Shown piece by piece: positions 1-5,186 of a stretch of 5,186 nucleotides of DNA. Where the stretch lies: the NCBI GenBank assembly GCA_003660865.1, contig QMVA01000122.1, forward strand, positions 1 to 5,186, in the 5' to 3' direction. Positions within the stretch are counted from its first letter, which is position 1. Each line of letters opens with the position of its first letter. The position numbers and the translations under genes were made by a program. This DNA comes from Candidatus Nanohalarchaeota archaeon (lineage in GTDB: Archaea > EX4484-52 > B79-G9). Below the pieces are notes generated by a model, which was not told the origin of the DNA, did not search any database, and saw nothing but the letters and a program-made list of their open reading frames with translations.

Positions 1-152
1 ATAAAATTCCAAAATCAACATCAGGCAACACATAGTTAACCAATTGTGCAAATTTTTGGACAGCCCGAATCTTTAGCGTCTGAAATCTGCGCAAAAAATA
101 ATCACTATGTAACAGCGCCCTGCCCGTCTTTTGGCACCCCTGTGACTGAAGA
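1..152. other. Left flank: no firm gene; possible start of a further minus-strand gene
   Basis: This stretch is visibly more A+T-rich than the two genes, especially at 1-110. All three plus-strand frames carry a stop within the first 76 bases. On the minus strand one frame stays open to the left edge and would read RRFQTLKIRAVQKFAQLV followed by NYVLPDVDFGIL. Its possible starts are ATG at 199 (inside the glycosyltransferase gene), TTG at 94 or GTG at 31, and none has a convincing ribosome-binding site. A second frame offers ATG at 33. It may be intergenic DNA or the beginning of the next operon gene; the window is too short to decide. Confidence 0.3.
93..100 (-). terminator. Possible T-tract terminator after the glycosyltransferase gene
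   Basis: On the minus strand TATTTTTT lies about 53 bases after the glycosyltransferase stop. Archaeal RNA polymerase often ends transcription at such U-rich tracts without a strong hairpin. No good hairpin sits directly before it, and the tract would be coding if the open frame described for 1-152 is real. Confidence 0.2.
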
Positions 153-905
153 CTACCCTGCCCCCAGCACAGGGTTTTTACCTTTCTTACCCCTGTCATA
201 ACAGTGCAATATTCTTGACCGGTAAAAAACCAAACAAACATCAACAAAAACATTCAACACCGCCAAAAAATCCACCGAACACCCAAAAAAATCATAATTC
301 ATCTTCACAGGCGCCTCAACAACCTTATACCCCCTGTAATGCGCACTCACAAGAATTTCAAGATCAAACGCATGCCTCTTCACAAGCACACCTCCCATCA
401 CATCATCAAGAACCTCCCGCTTAAACAGCTTTTGCCCCACCCCCGTATCGCACACATCAAGACCAAACAAAACCTTATTCAGGAACCTGTACCCATGCGA
501 CGAAAACCTGCGAAACATGGGATGATTCACCTGCGAAAGCGGGTGCGCCTTTGAACCGACAACAACATCAGCATCATCCATAGACAGATGATAAAGAAAA
601 CACTCAATCTGCGCTGCCTGAAGATCAGTATCAGCATCCATAAAAATTACAAGATCCCCAGTCACATGCTTGAATCCCTCCCTGATAGCACCCCCCTTCC
701 CCAAATTCTCCCTACACCTGATAACCTTCACATGCCGGGACACATAATCGCATGCCTTCTCCGAAGTCTTATCATCTGAGCCGTCATCAACCACAATAAT
801 CTCATAAGGCGCCTCAAACCCCACAAGGATATTCTCACAAGCCTCAAGCGCATCCTCTATTCCCTCCTCCTCCATATACGCAGGCATAATCACAGAAAAC
901 TTCAT
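153..905 (-). CDS. GT2-family polyprenyl (dolichyl)-phosphate glycosyltransferase, Alg5/Dpm1-like
   Basis: This 250-residue protein most likely moves a sugar from a nucleotide sugar to dolichyl phosphate at the cytoplasmic face of the membrane, making a lipid-linked donor or primer for N-glycosylation. Visible GT-A/GT2 motifs are SVIMPAYMEEEGI (4-16), VVDDGSDD (38-45), ENLGKGGAIREGF (66-78), the metal-binding DAD at 90-92 (MDADTDL), a GSK at 117-119, the acceptor-side DTGVGQKLFKRE (153-164), FDLEIL (180-185) and EAPV (197-200). This order fits Alg5, Dpm1 and archaeal AglJ/AglD-type enzymes, and the length fits the catalytic domain alone: there is no C-terminal multi-TM GtrA-like domain, only a moderately hydrophobic stretch at 211-228. 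DTGVGQK differs from the DTQCGFK-like form I recall for Alg5. The ATG at 905 is chosen over an in-frame GTG at 923 because it overlaps the upstream stop as ATGA and has GGGTG seven bases before it. The sugar (Glc, GlcNAc, Man or other) cannot be told from sequence alone. Confidence 0.93.
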   Translation of the reverse strand: MKFSVIMPAYMEEEGIEDALEACENILVGFEAPYEIIVVDDGSDDKTSEKACDYVSRHVKVIRCRENLGKGGAIREGFKHVTGDLVIFMDADTDLQAAQIECFLYHLSMDDADVVVGSKAHPLSQVNHPMFRRFSSHGYRFLNKVLFGLDVCDTGVGQKLFKREVLDDVMGGVLVKRHAFDLEILVSAHYRGYKVVEAPVKMNYDFFGCSVDFLAVLNVFVDVCLVFYRSRILHCYDRGKKGKNPVLGAG

Positions 906-917
906 ATCACAGCACCC
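902..917 (-). promoter_or_regulatory. Ribosome-binding site and ATGA stop/start overlap joining the two genes
   Basis: On the minus strand GGGTG (917-913) is followed by a seven-base spacer and ATG (905-903). The ATG shares bases with the TGA stop (904-902) of the surface-protein gene. GGTG matches the core of the archaeal Shine-Dalgarno consensus GGAGGTGATC. The arrangement implies one transcript and translational coupling, and it decides the glycosyltransferase start. Confidence 0.75.
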
Positions 918-3900
918 ATACACCGAGTAGCAGGATTACCGCACTCAATACCACGATAACGACACCAAAACAGCCTCGCACGATGCCAAATGACCTTCCG
1001 CAAAACATACACCCCCACAATCAGCAGCACAATCAGAACAACAACAAAACCCTTCACAGGCACCTCATAAGGAAAGTCCGCCCCACCGCCTATAAAAAAC
1101 ACCTTCTGCGCCCCCGCAGGCTCATTCTGCCCCTCGTACCTAAGATCCACAAAAAGCGTATACTTCCCATCCGCAAACCCTGAAACATCAAAACTCTTAA
1201 GATACTCCTTCTGCGTCTCCACACCAACCACTTCATCCTCCTCATAGACGACATTACCCACCGCATCCTCAATAACATAAGATAAATTAACACTGATCAG
1301 CCCCGCATCCCCGAAATTGATAAGCCCTATCTTCGCAAGCAACTCACCCCCCGAATCGATAACCTCCTCCGCAAACTCCACATAAATATCAAACAGCGCA
1401 TACATCTCTTCCTCTTCAGCACTCTCATTCAGAGTCGCCGCGTACTCACAACTCTCGTACTCATCAGGCTTATCATTAGTCGTCCCGCATTCATTAACAT
1501 CAACACACTCCCGCACCATCACTCCATCCGCAGAACACTCAGACCACCCATCACATACCCACTCCTCAACACAAACAACAGCATCAGCCGCAGGCAGCAC
1601 AGCCGCCCCGCTCCCTCCTCCACTCCCTCCGCTGTCACCATCACCACTAACCACCGGCTTCACCCCCCCGATAGCAAAAGCAGACAGGGAATCAAGGCTC
1701 AAAGTGATCACATCACTACCCCCATCCACCGAAAAATCATCCAGAACCTGCCACTGCGAACACTCCCTCGACGAAAAATTATAATTATCAGAAGCGCACT
1801 TAAACACCTCAAGACTCCCCTCATCCAGCCCCCTGTCATTCAGGTACCCCATAGCCAAAGTAACACCCGAAAAACTGAACTCAGTACTAATCACATACAC
1901 CTCAAGATACTCCCTCCCGGCAGGCAGATTCAAGCTGCCAAAATCTGCATCAGGCACATAATCCACAAGAACCGGGTCAGAAACCGACGGGACATCCACG
2001 CGTGCATCCGTCATGTTAACAACAAACCTGCCCCCGAACGCATCAACACTGACATTATACACCCCGACCGGCAGATCAAGAGAATAATTACTCCCGTTAA
2101 TCACACCAACAAGCCCGCTGGAAGAATAAAAATACACAGTCGTATTAGTCGAAAATCCCCCCGGCATCTCAAGACTGCCATACAGCCGGCTGGCATTCAC
2201 AATAGTGACATACCACATCTCACTATCACCCTCATAATTAATAGTGCCTGGATACAGCGCCTGCACACCATACACCCCTGGCTCATAAGTGATAGTATAG
2301 ATAGGCACAAGCAGCGACCCGCCTGTAGCAAGCATCTCAAAACTCCCTGAAAAATTAGCCCACAACTCAAGAACAGTCCCCGGCGCACTCAAAAGCTCAG
2401 GCTCCGCATCCACCCTCTTACCCGAATACTGTACCTGTGTGACATTGCCCCGCACCCCGTCAAGATACAAAGCAGCCTCACTCGGCGCCTTTTGAACCGC
2501 AAAATTCAGGACATCCGTCGTACCTGAATTATTATAAGTATCAGCCGCATACCACCAATAAGAATAATCCCCTGCATTCAGACCATAAAAAGTATACGAA
2601 TAATTATAAGAATCATTCCACTGCCCAGTCTGGACAACATCATCATATTCCGCCCCGCCAAAAAAGAACGAAATATTAGCTATCCCCAACCCATCCGTAC
2701 ACGTGATATTAAAAACATAAGCATTCCCCGGCCCATACACAGCAGGCGACAAAGGAGAAGTCATATTATCACAGAACACAGGCGCAGTCTGGTCATCAAA
2801 AGACTGGTTCTCATCAGAATAATTAACAATCATCAAAAGATGAGTCACATCTGCAGAACTATAATTCTCATTGCCGGCAAAATAAGCACTCACATAATAA
2901 TCACCTGCATCATAATCCAGCGTATCAAGCATATAAGTGAGAGGAGACACACCCTCAGCAAGATTCATAACCGAACCATTAGGATACGTCATATTAATCA
3001 CCATACTCCCCGGAACATCAAGCAGTGCACTAATATTAGCAGCATCCCCTGCACTCTGGTTATAAACCCTCGCCCCGTCAGTCCCGTTAAAAAGAAGCGA
3101 AATCATGGGACGCGCAGCATCCACAACATACACCCTCTGCACAGACACCCCCATGTTACCGGACGTATCATTCGCATACATCCTCCACACATAGCTCCCC
3201 TTCAGCAGATCAACAGCAGTATAAGAATAAACCGGCCCCGAACCACTCACACTATAATTCCTGAAATCCCCCGTAAAATTCGACTCAAACAAAACCGTAT
3301 CAACCCCGACCGCATCAGTCCATCTGGCACTAAACACATAAGTCCTGCCAGGCAGGTAATACGCCGACGAATACGGGACAGTCGTCATGCCCGACCCAAC
3401 TGGCGCAGTAACATCATCCCCTACAGCAAAACTCATAACAGGCGTAACATTCACCATACCATTGATATCATTGGCATAAATCCTCCACCCGACAACAGTC
3501 CCACTCACCACAGAAGAATTAGACCACACAAACGCAGACACATCATCAGTCCCCGAAAGCACCGCAGGCGACCCATACAAAGTCACATTCTGCCATACAC
3601 CCGACTCATTTGTAGCAATCCACGCATGAGCGAGTTCCGCCGCATCAGTCCAGTAAGCATACAAAGAAACCGAACCACCGCGCTCAACAACATCCTCACT
3701 CTGCCCGGCATCGTAATACAGAGGAGAACTGTTAAGCACACCCACATACAGCTCCTGCACCCTCGAAGCGACACTGGCATTATAAAATAACTGATCTGTC
3801 ATATTGCACAGAATCTGCTCGTATCCTATCTCACTACCGACATATGAAAAATACGCCCAGCCATCCGAACCCGTATCACTTGACCCAAGATAATCCGTCG

Positions 3901-5186
3901 AATTATAAAAAGACACACTATATCCCCCGACACCTTCACTTGCATTCACATCCACAACCCTGCAGCCAACATCAGTCGCCTGACCCTGCCCCACAACAGC
4001 CGGGCTCAGGCTTGCATTACCCATACTCGCCCAGCCCCTCACCTCAAAATACTCCACATCAGTATGATTCCACAACCCAACAGAATCATTCACATAAAAC
4101 CTCACCGAATAATTACCAAGCCCCCACTCCCCGTCCGCGGTATCAAAAGTATAATTAGTCCACACCGAATCAGGCACAACACTCACATTAGCCAAACTCC
4201 CTGTAAGCCCGTACTCAACCACACTATAATTAATCAACTCACTCCACTCGACATACCCAAGCAAAGAGCCGCCCCTAAAAACCCGCGTCCCATTCAGTCC
4301 AAAATCCCTGACTTGCGGCGCAACCTCAGAAACATGCATCATCCACGTCTCACTCGTAGTATGATTCACGTCCCCTGCGTAAAGCGCAATAACATCATAA
4401 GCACCGGCCCCGTACAACCCTGTATCATGAAACAAAGTCACAGCCGAAGTGCCGCTCGCAACATAAAGCAGGTCAGCCCCCGTAAAATTAGCCCATATCT
4501 CAACCGTCTTATTAGCAACCCCATACACTGCCGTAAGATTCACAACATCCCCCTGCACATAATCACCCCCGCCCCGCACCCCGTCAATATACAAAGCAAT
4601 CTTATCCGCCACATCCACAGTATACACCCACGTATCAGTCACATTCATATTGCCGGACGCATCATTCGCATAAACCCTCCACAAATAACTCCCCACAGAA
4701 AGATCATACACACTATAAAAATACTCACCGGACACATTAGTCATACTATAATTAACACCATCAAACTCAAGCACAGCACAATCCACACCAACATTATCAC
4801 TCCACGTAACATTAAACTCATACTCCTGACCCAGAGAATAATTCGCAGTCCCCGCAGGGTTAGTCTTATTCAAAGACCATGCAGGCGCCTCATTATCAAG
4901 CACATCCAGAAAATAAGTCACAGAACCAAAACTGCAATTCACATCCCCCCCGTAAACAGCCGTAATATTATACACACCCACATTCCCAAACGAAGACATA
5001 TTCAAAAGAGGCGACACACCCGAACCAACAGCCACACCATCAAAATACATATCCATCATCCCGCTGCACACACTCAACGCAGTCACATTAACCGCATCAT
5101 GCATATACACACTGCCGTTGCCCTCCACCCCGTCAATCAAAAGCCTGACCCCGGGATCAGACTGCACAACACTATAATTCCAGGCA
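902..5186 (-). CDS. Large modular Ig-like cell-surface protein with C-terminal TM anchor; 5' end outside window
   Basis: A single frame runs from the right edge to a TGA at 904-902. The first in-window GTG (5167) is not the true start, because the six codons before it are open and read AWNYSV before V; signal peptide and N-terminus are therefore unseen. Numbering from that GTG: Ig-like A modules lie at about 1-89, 188-281, 686-782 and 893-990; B modules at 92-187, 586-685 and 793-892; divergent modules at 282-378, 379-477 and 478-585; a PEGA/carboxypeptidase-regulatory-like module at 991-1070; a module ending LSAFAIGG at 1074-1168; a Gly/Ser linker at 1174-1188; a TSP1-like six-Cys module at 1197-1242; a final beta module at 1255-1360; a TM helix at 1373-1389; and a basic tail to 1421. 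Cysteines fall in likely disulfide pairs within modules (34/78, 402/454, 799/823, 1124/1136). I hand-count about 60 N-X-S/T sequons and only about eight lysines before residue 1171. This indicates an exported, glycosylated type I membrane protein. Adhesion or S-layer-like roles are possible; the exact function is unknown. Confidence 0.93.
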   Translation of the reverse strand, partial: AWNYSVVQSDPGVRLLIDGVEGNGSVYMHDAVNVTALSVCSGMMDMYFDGVAVGSGVSPLLNMSSFGNVGVYNITAVYGGDVNCSFGSVTYFLDVLDNEAPAWSLNKTNPAGTANYSLGQEYEFNVTWSDNVGVDCAVLEFDGVNYSMTNVSGEYFYSVYDLSVGSYLWRVYANDASGNMNVTDTWVYTVDVADKIALYIDGVRGGGDYVQGDVVNLTAVYGVANKTVEIWANFTGADLLYVASGTSAVTLFHDTGLYGAGAYDVIALYAGDVNHTTSETWMMHVSEVAPQVRDFGLNGTRVFRGGSLLGYVEWSELINYSVVEYGLTGSLANVSVVPDSVWTNYTFDTADGEWGLGNYSVRFYVNDSVGLWNHTDVEYFEVRGWASMGNASLSPAVVGQGQATDVGCRVVDVNASEGVGGYSVSFYNSTDYLGSSDTGSDGWAYFSYVGSEIGYEQILCNMTDQLFYNASVASRVQELYVGVLNSSPLYYDAGQSEDVVERGGSVSLYAYWTDAAELAHAWIATNESGVWQNVTLYGSPAVLSGTDDVSAFVWSNSSVVSGTVVGWRIYANDINGMVNVTPVMSFAVGDDVTAPVGSGMTTVPYSSAYYLPGRTYVFSARWTDAVGVDTVLFESNFTGDFRNYSVSGSGPVYSYTAVDLLKGSYVWRMYANDTSGNMGVSVQRVYVVDAARPMISLLFNGTDGARVYNQSAGDAANISALLDVPGSMVINMTYPNGSVMNLAEGVSPLTYMLDTLDYDAGDYYVSAYFAGNENYSSADVTHLLMIVNYSDENQSFDDQTAPVFCDNMTSPLSPAVYGPGNAYVFNITCTDGLGIANISFFFGGAEYDDVVQTGQWNDSYNYSYTFYGLNAGDYSYWWYAADTYNNSGTTDVLNFAVQKAPSEAALYLDGVRGNVTQVQYSGKRVDAEPELLSAPGTVLELWANFSGSFEMLATGGSLLVPIYTITYEPGVYGVQALYPGTINYEGDSEMWYVTIVNASRLYGSLEMPGGFSTNTTVYFYSSSGLVGVINGSNYSLDLPVGVYNVSVDAFGGRFVVNMTDARVDVPSVSDPVLVDYVPDADFGSLNLPAGREYLEVYVISTEFSFSGVTLAMGYLNDRGLDEGSLEVFKCASDNYNFSSRECSQWQVLDDFSVDGGSDVITLSLDSLSAFAIGGVKPVVSGDGDSGGSGGGSGAAVLPAADAVVCVEEWVCDGWSECSADGVMVRECVDVNECGTTNDKPDEYESCEYAATLNESAEEEEMYALFDIYVEFAEEVIDSGGELLAKIGLINFGDAGLISVNLSYVIEDAVGNVVYEEDEVVGVETQKEYLKSFDVSGFADGKYTLFVDLRYEGQNEPAGAQKVFFIGGGADFPYEVPVKGFVVVLIVLLIVGVYVLRKVIWHRARLFWCRYRGIECGNPATRCMGAVI
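905..1405 (-). other. Membrane-proximal beta module, TM helix and basic cytoplasmic tail
   Basis: Residues 1255-1360 look like a last Ig/CARDB-like domain (EVIDSGGELLAKIGLINFGDA, then GKYTLFVDLRY). An uninterrupted hydrophobic helix of about 17 residues follows (G1373-L1389). The tail begins RKVIWHRARLFW and is rich in Arg, which puts it inside the cell by the positive-inside rule. The tail holds three Cys at 1402, 1409 and 1416, evenly seven residues apart. Confidence 0.75.
1442..1579 (-). other. TSP1-like six-cysteine module (residues 1197-1242)
   Basis: Six Cys (1199, 1205, 1211, 1221, 1227, 1240) with EEWVCDGWSEC, an MVREC strand and NECGTTNDKP follow the thrombospondin type 1 plan: W..W..C, then R.C, with further Cys. 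A Gly/Ser linker (1174-1188) precedes it and a run of four Glu follows. In eukaryotes TSP1 repeats bind glycans and proteins and can be C-mannosylated at W-x-x-W. Here the tryptophans (W1203, W1208) are five apart, so that motif is absent. Confidence 0.6.
1664..2197 (-). other. PEGA/carboxypeptidase-regulatory-like module followed by an 'LSAFAIGG' module
   Basis: Residues 991-1070 (GSLEMPGGFSTNTTVYFYS...YSLDLPVGVYNVSVD...DARVDVP) have the short beta-sandwich pattern of PEGA or carboxypeptidase-regulatory-like repeats. Residues 1074-1168 form a beta domain that contains VFKCASDNYNF...CSQWQVLDDFS and ends LSAFAIGG. Endings of this type are familiar from archaeal surface proteins just before the anchor region. 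C1124 and C1136 probably pair. Family names are from pattern, not a search. Confidence 0.5.
2198..2491 (-). repeat. Ig-like module A4 of the surface protein
   Basis: Starts AALYLDGVRGNVTQVQYSG and ends VYGVQALYPGTINYEGDSEMWYVTI. It carries ELWANFSG, matching EIWANFTG in A2, and is the last of the alternating Ig-like modules before the membrane-proximal part. Confidence 0.7.
2447..2474. repeat. 28-bp near-identical repeat, copy in module A4
   Basis: Matches 4571-4598 at 27 of 28 bases. On the minus strand it encodes ALYLDGVRG at the start of module A4. Confidence 0.8.
2492..2791 (-). repeat. Ig-like module B3 of the surface protein
   Basis: Begins TAPVFCDNMTSPLSP, has FNITCTDGLGIANISFFFGG and ends GDYSYWWYAADTYNNSGTT. 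Here the conserved Trp of 'TW.D' is a Cys (C823), which can pair with C799; this is a likely swap of a core Trp for a disulfide. Confidence 0.65.
2822..3112 (-). repeat. Ig-like module A3 of the surface protein
   Basis: Starts MISLLFNGTDGARVYNQSAGD and ends DAGDYYVSAYFAGNENYSSADV. The 'IDGV' position has become FNGT, and the WANF block is replaced by INMTYPNGS, so this is the most diverged A copy. It is followed by a short acidic linker (SDENQSFDDQ) before B3. Confidence 0.6.
3113..3412 (-). repeat. Ig-like module B2 of the surface protein
   Basis: Begins TAPVGSGMTTVP, has ARWTDAVGVDTVLFESNFTG and ends KGSYVWRMYANDTSGNMGV with VYVVD. It is the closest relative of B1 and is similar even at the DNA level over its last third. 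Confidence 0.7.
3157..3200. repeat. 44-bp near-identical repeat, copy in module B2
   Basis: Pairs with 4651-4694; I count six mismatches in 44 bases without gaps. It encodes the conserved GSYVWRMYANDTSGN region on the minus strand. Confidence 0.75.
3413..4324 (-). other. Three divergent beta-rich modules (residues about 282-585)
   Basis: Residues 282-378 start VAPQVRDFGLN and end GNYSVRFYVNDSVGLWNHT, resembling a degenerate B module. Residues 379-477 (NASLSPAVVGQGQ...VGGYSVSFYNST...GWAYFSY) look like an invasin/Big_1-type or Ig-like filler with an 'increase by substitution' feel: a possible C402-C454 disulfide and no TM. Residues 478-585 return to the B pattern with YAYWTDAAEL and GWRIYANDINGMVNVT. 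Module borders are approximate. Confidence 0.5.
4325..4606 (-). repeat. Ig-like module A2 of the surface protein
   Basis: Starts IALYIDGVRGG, contains VEIWANFTG and ends ALYAGDVNHTTSETW. It is closest to module A4 (893-990), with which it shares the LDGVRG and WANF(T/S)G blocks. Confidence 0.7.
4571..4598. repeat. 28-bp near-identical repeat, copy in module A2
   Basis: Partner of 2447-2474. It encodes ALYIDGVRG at the start of module A2; the single mismatch gives Ile in place of Leu. A looser third copy lies near 5121-5147 in module A1. Confidence 0.8.
4607..4894 (-). repeat. Ig-like module B1 of the surface protein
   Basis: Begins EAPAWSLNKTNP, has the NVTWSDNVGVD strand in the middle and ends with GSYLWRVYANDASGNMNVT and VYTVD. 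The Trp of 'TW.D' and the 'W..YAND..GN' block are shared with the other B modules. C130 has no partner within the module. Confidence 0.7.
4651..4694. repeat. 44-bp near-identical repeat, copy in module B1
   Basis: Partner of 3157-3200. It encodes GSYLWRVYANDASGN on the minus strand. The similarity includes third codon positions, so it points to duplication or conversion between B modules. Confidence 0.75.
4901..5186 (-). repeat. Ig-like module A1 of the surface protein (cut at window edge)
   Basis: Opens with LLIDGVEGNGSVY and closes with VYGGDVNCS...VTYFLDV. The 'Y.GD.N' near the end is the hallmark of bacterial Ig-like group-3-type repeats (Big_3_5-like), which I recognise by pattern only. 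C34 and C78 are placed to form a disulfide across the fold. The module's beginning may lie outside the window. Confidence 0.65.

Noticed and set aside
31..33. ATG at 33 (reading MCCLMLILEFY) as a new gene start
   Set aside because: Only eleven codons are visible, there is no ribosome-binding site upstream, and a competing frame is longer; it cannot be supported.
155..179. Plus-strand hairpin ACCCTG-loop-CAGGGT followed by a T-tract, resembling a rho-independent terminator
   Set aside because: The stem is only six pairs with a nine-base loop, it lies within the end of the glycosyltransferase gene, and no plus-strand gene leading into it is supported. A convergent gene ending at 35 or 39 cannot be excluded but has no evidence.
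903..923. GTG at 923 as the glycosyltransferase start, giving six extra residues (MYGCCD)
   Set aside because: It lacks a ribosome-binding site, and the extra residues do not fit the family, whose members begin a few residues before the SVIMPAY strand. The ATG at 905 has GGGTG at proper spacing and forms the ATGA overlap.
2840..3790. Long plus-strand open frame of 316 codons opposite the surface-protein gene
   Set aside because: Its product is a monotonous Arg/His/Ile/Thr/Pro-rich sequence with no domain pattern. It is the complement of a G+T-rich coding strand that seldom uses codons whose complement is a stop. The opposite frame has clear domains, so this is a shadow.
2447..4598. CRISPR-like array suggested by short repeated DNA
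   Set aside because: The repeats are few, irregularly spaced by hundreds to thousands of bases, and in frame with conserved protein motifs. They are module repeats of one gene.
5165..5167. GTG at 5167 as the start of the surface protein
   Set aside because: The frame is open beyond it to the window edge with module-like sequence including a sequon (NYS), and there is no signal peptide after it. The gene starts outside the window.

Overview
The window looks like part of an archaeal genome, most plausibly a DPANN-type lineage (Woesearchaeota, Pacearchaeota or Aenigmarchaeota style). The reasons are a very large, sequon-rich, single-pass surface protein built of Ig-like modules, a thrombospondin-like Cys module of a kind I recall from such genomes, a eukaryote-like Alg5/Dpm1-type glycosyltransferase, and a GGTG ribosome-binding core with an ATGA gene overlap. 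The lineage is an inference from style; no marker gene is present.

Both supported genes lie on the minus strand and read right to left. From the right edge (5186) to 902 is a surface protein whose N-terminus is cut off by the window: the frame stays open past the first in-window GTG (5167) to the edge. About 1,427 residues are visible. They form alternating Ig-like modules of two types (A: 'LYIDGVRG...YAGDVN'; B: 'TW.D..GV...YANDTSGN'), three more divergent modules in the middle, a PEGA or carboxypeptidase-regulatory-like module, a module ending 'LSAFAIGG', a Gly/Ser linker, a six-Cys TSP1-like module, a last beta-rich module, one transmembrane helix and a short basic cytoplasmic tail. From 905 to 153 is a GT2-family polyprenyl-phosphate glycosyltransferase. 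Its ATG overlaps the stop of the surface-protein gene by four bases (ATGA).

The coupling is suggestive. The ectodomain carries about 60 N-X-S/T sequons by hand count, and the next gene encodes the kind of enzyme that charges a dolichol-type lipid with sugar for N-glycosylation. The simplest reading is co-production of a heavily glycosylated cell-surface protein and one enzyme feeding its glycans. The glycosylation itself is inferred.

The left 152 bases hold no firmly supported gene. They are more A+T-rich than the rest, contain a T-tract that could end the minus-strand transcript, and have one minus-strand frame that stays open to the left edge and might be the start of a further gene. No RNA gene, CRISPR array, mobile element or origin was seen. 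I do not see a clearly new defence or mobile system here; the main interest is the surface protein and its link to the glycosyltransferase.
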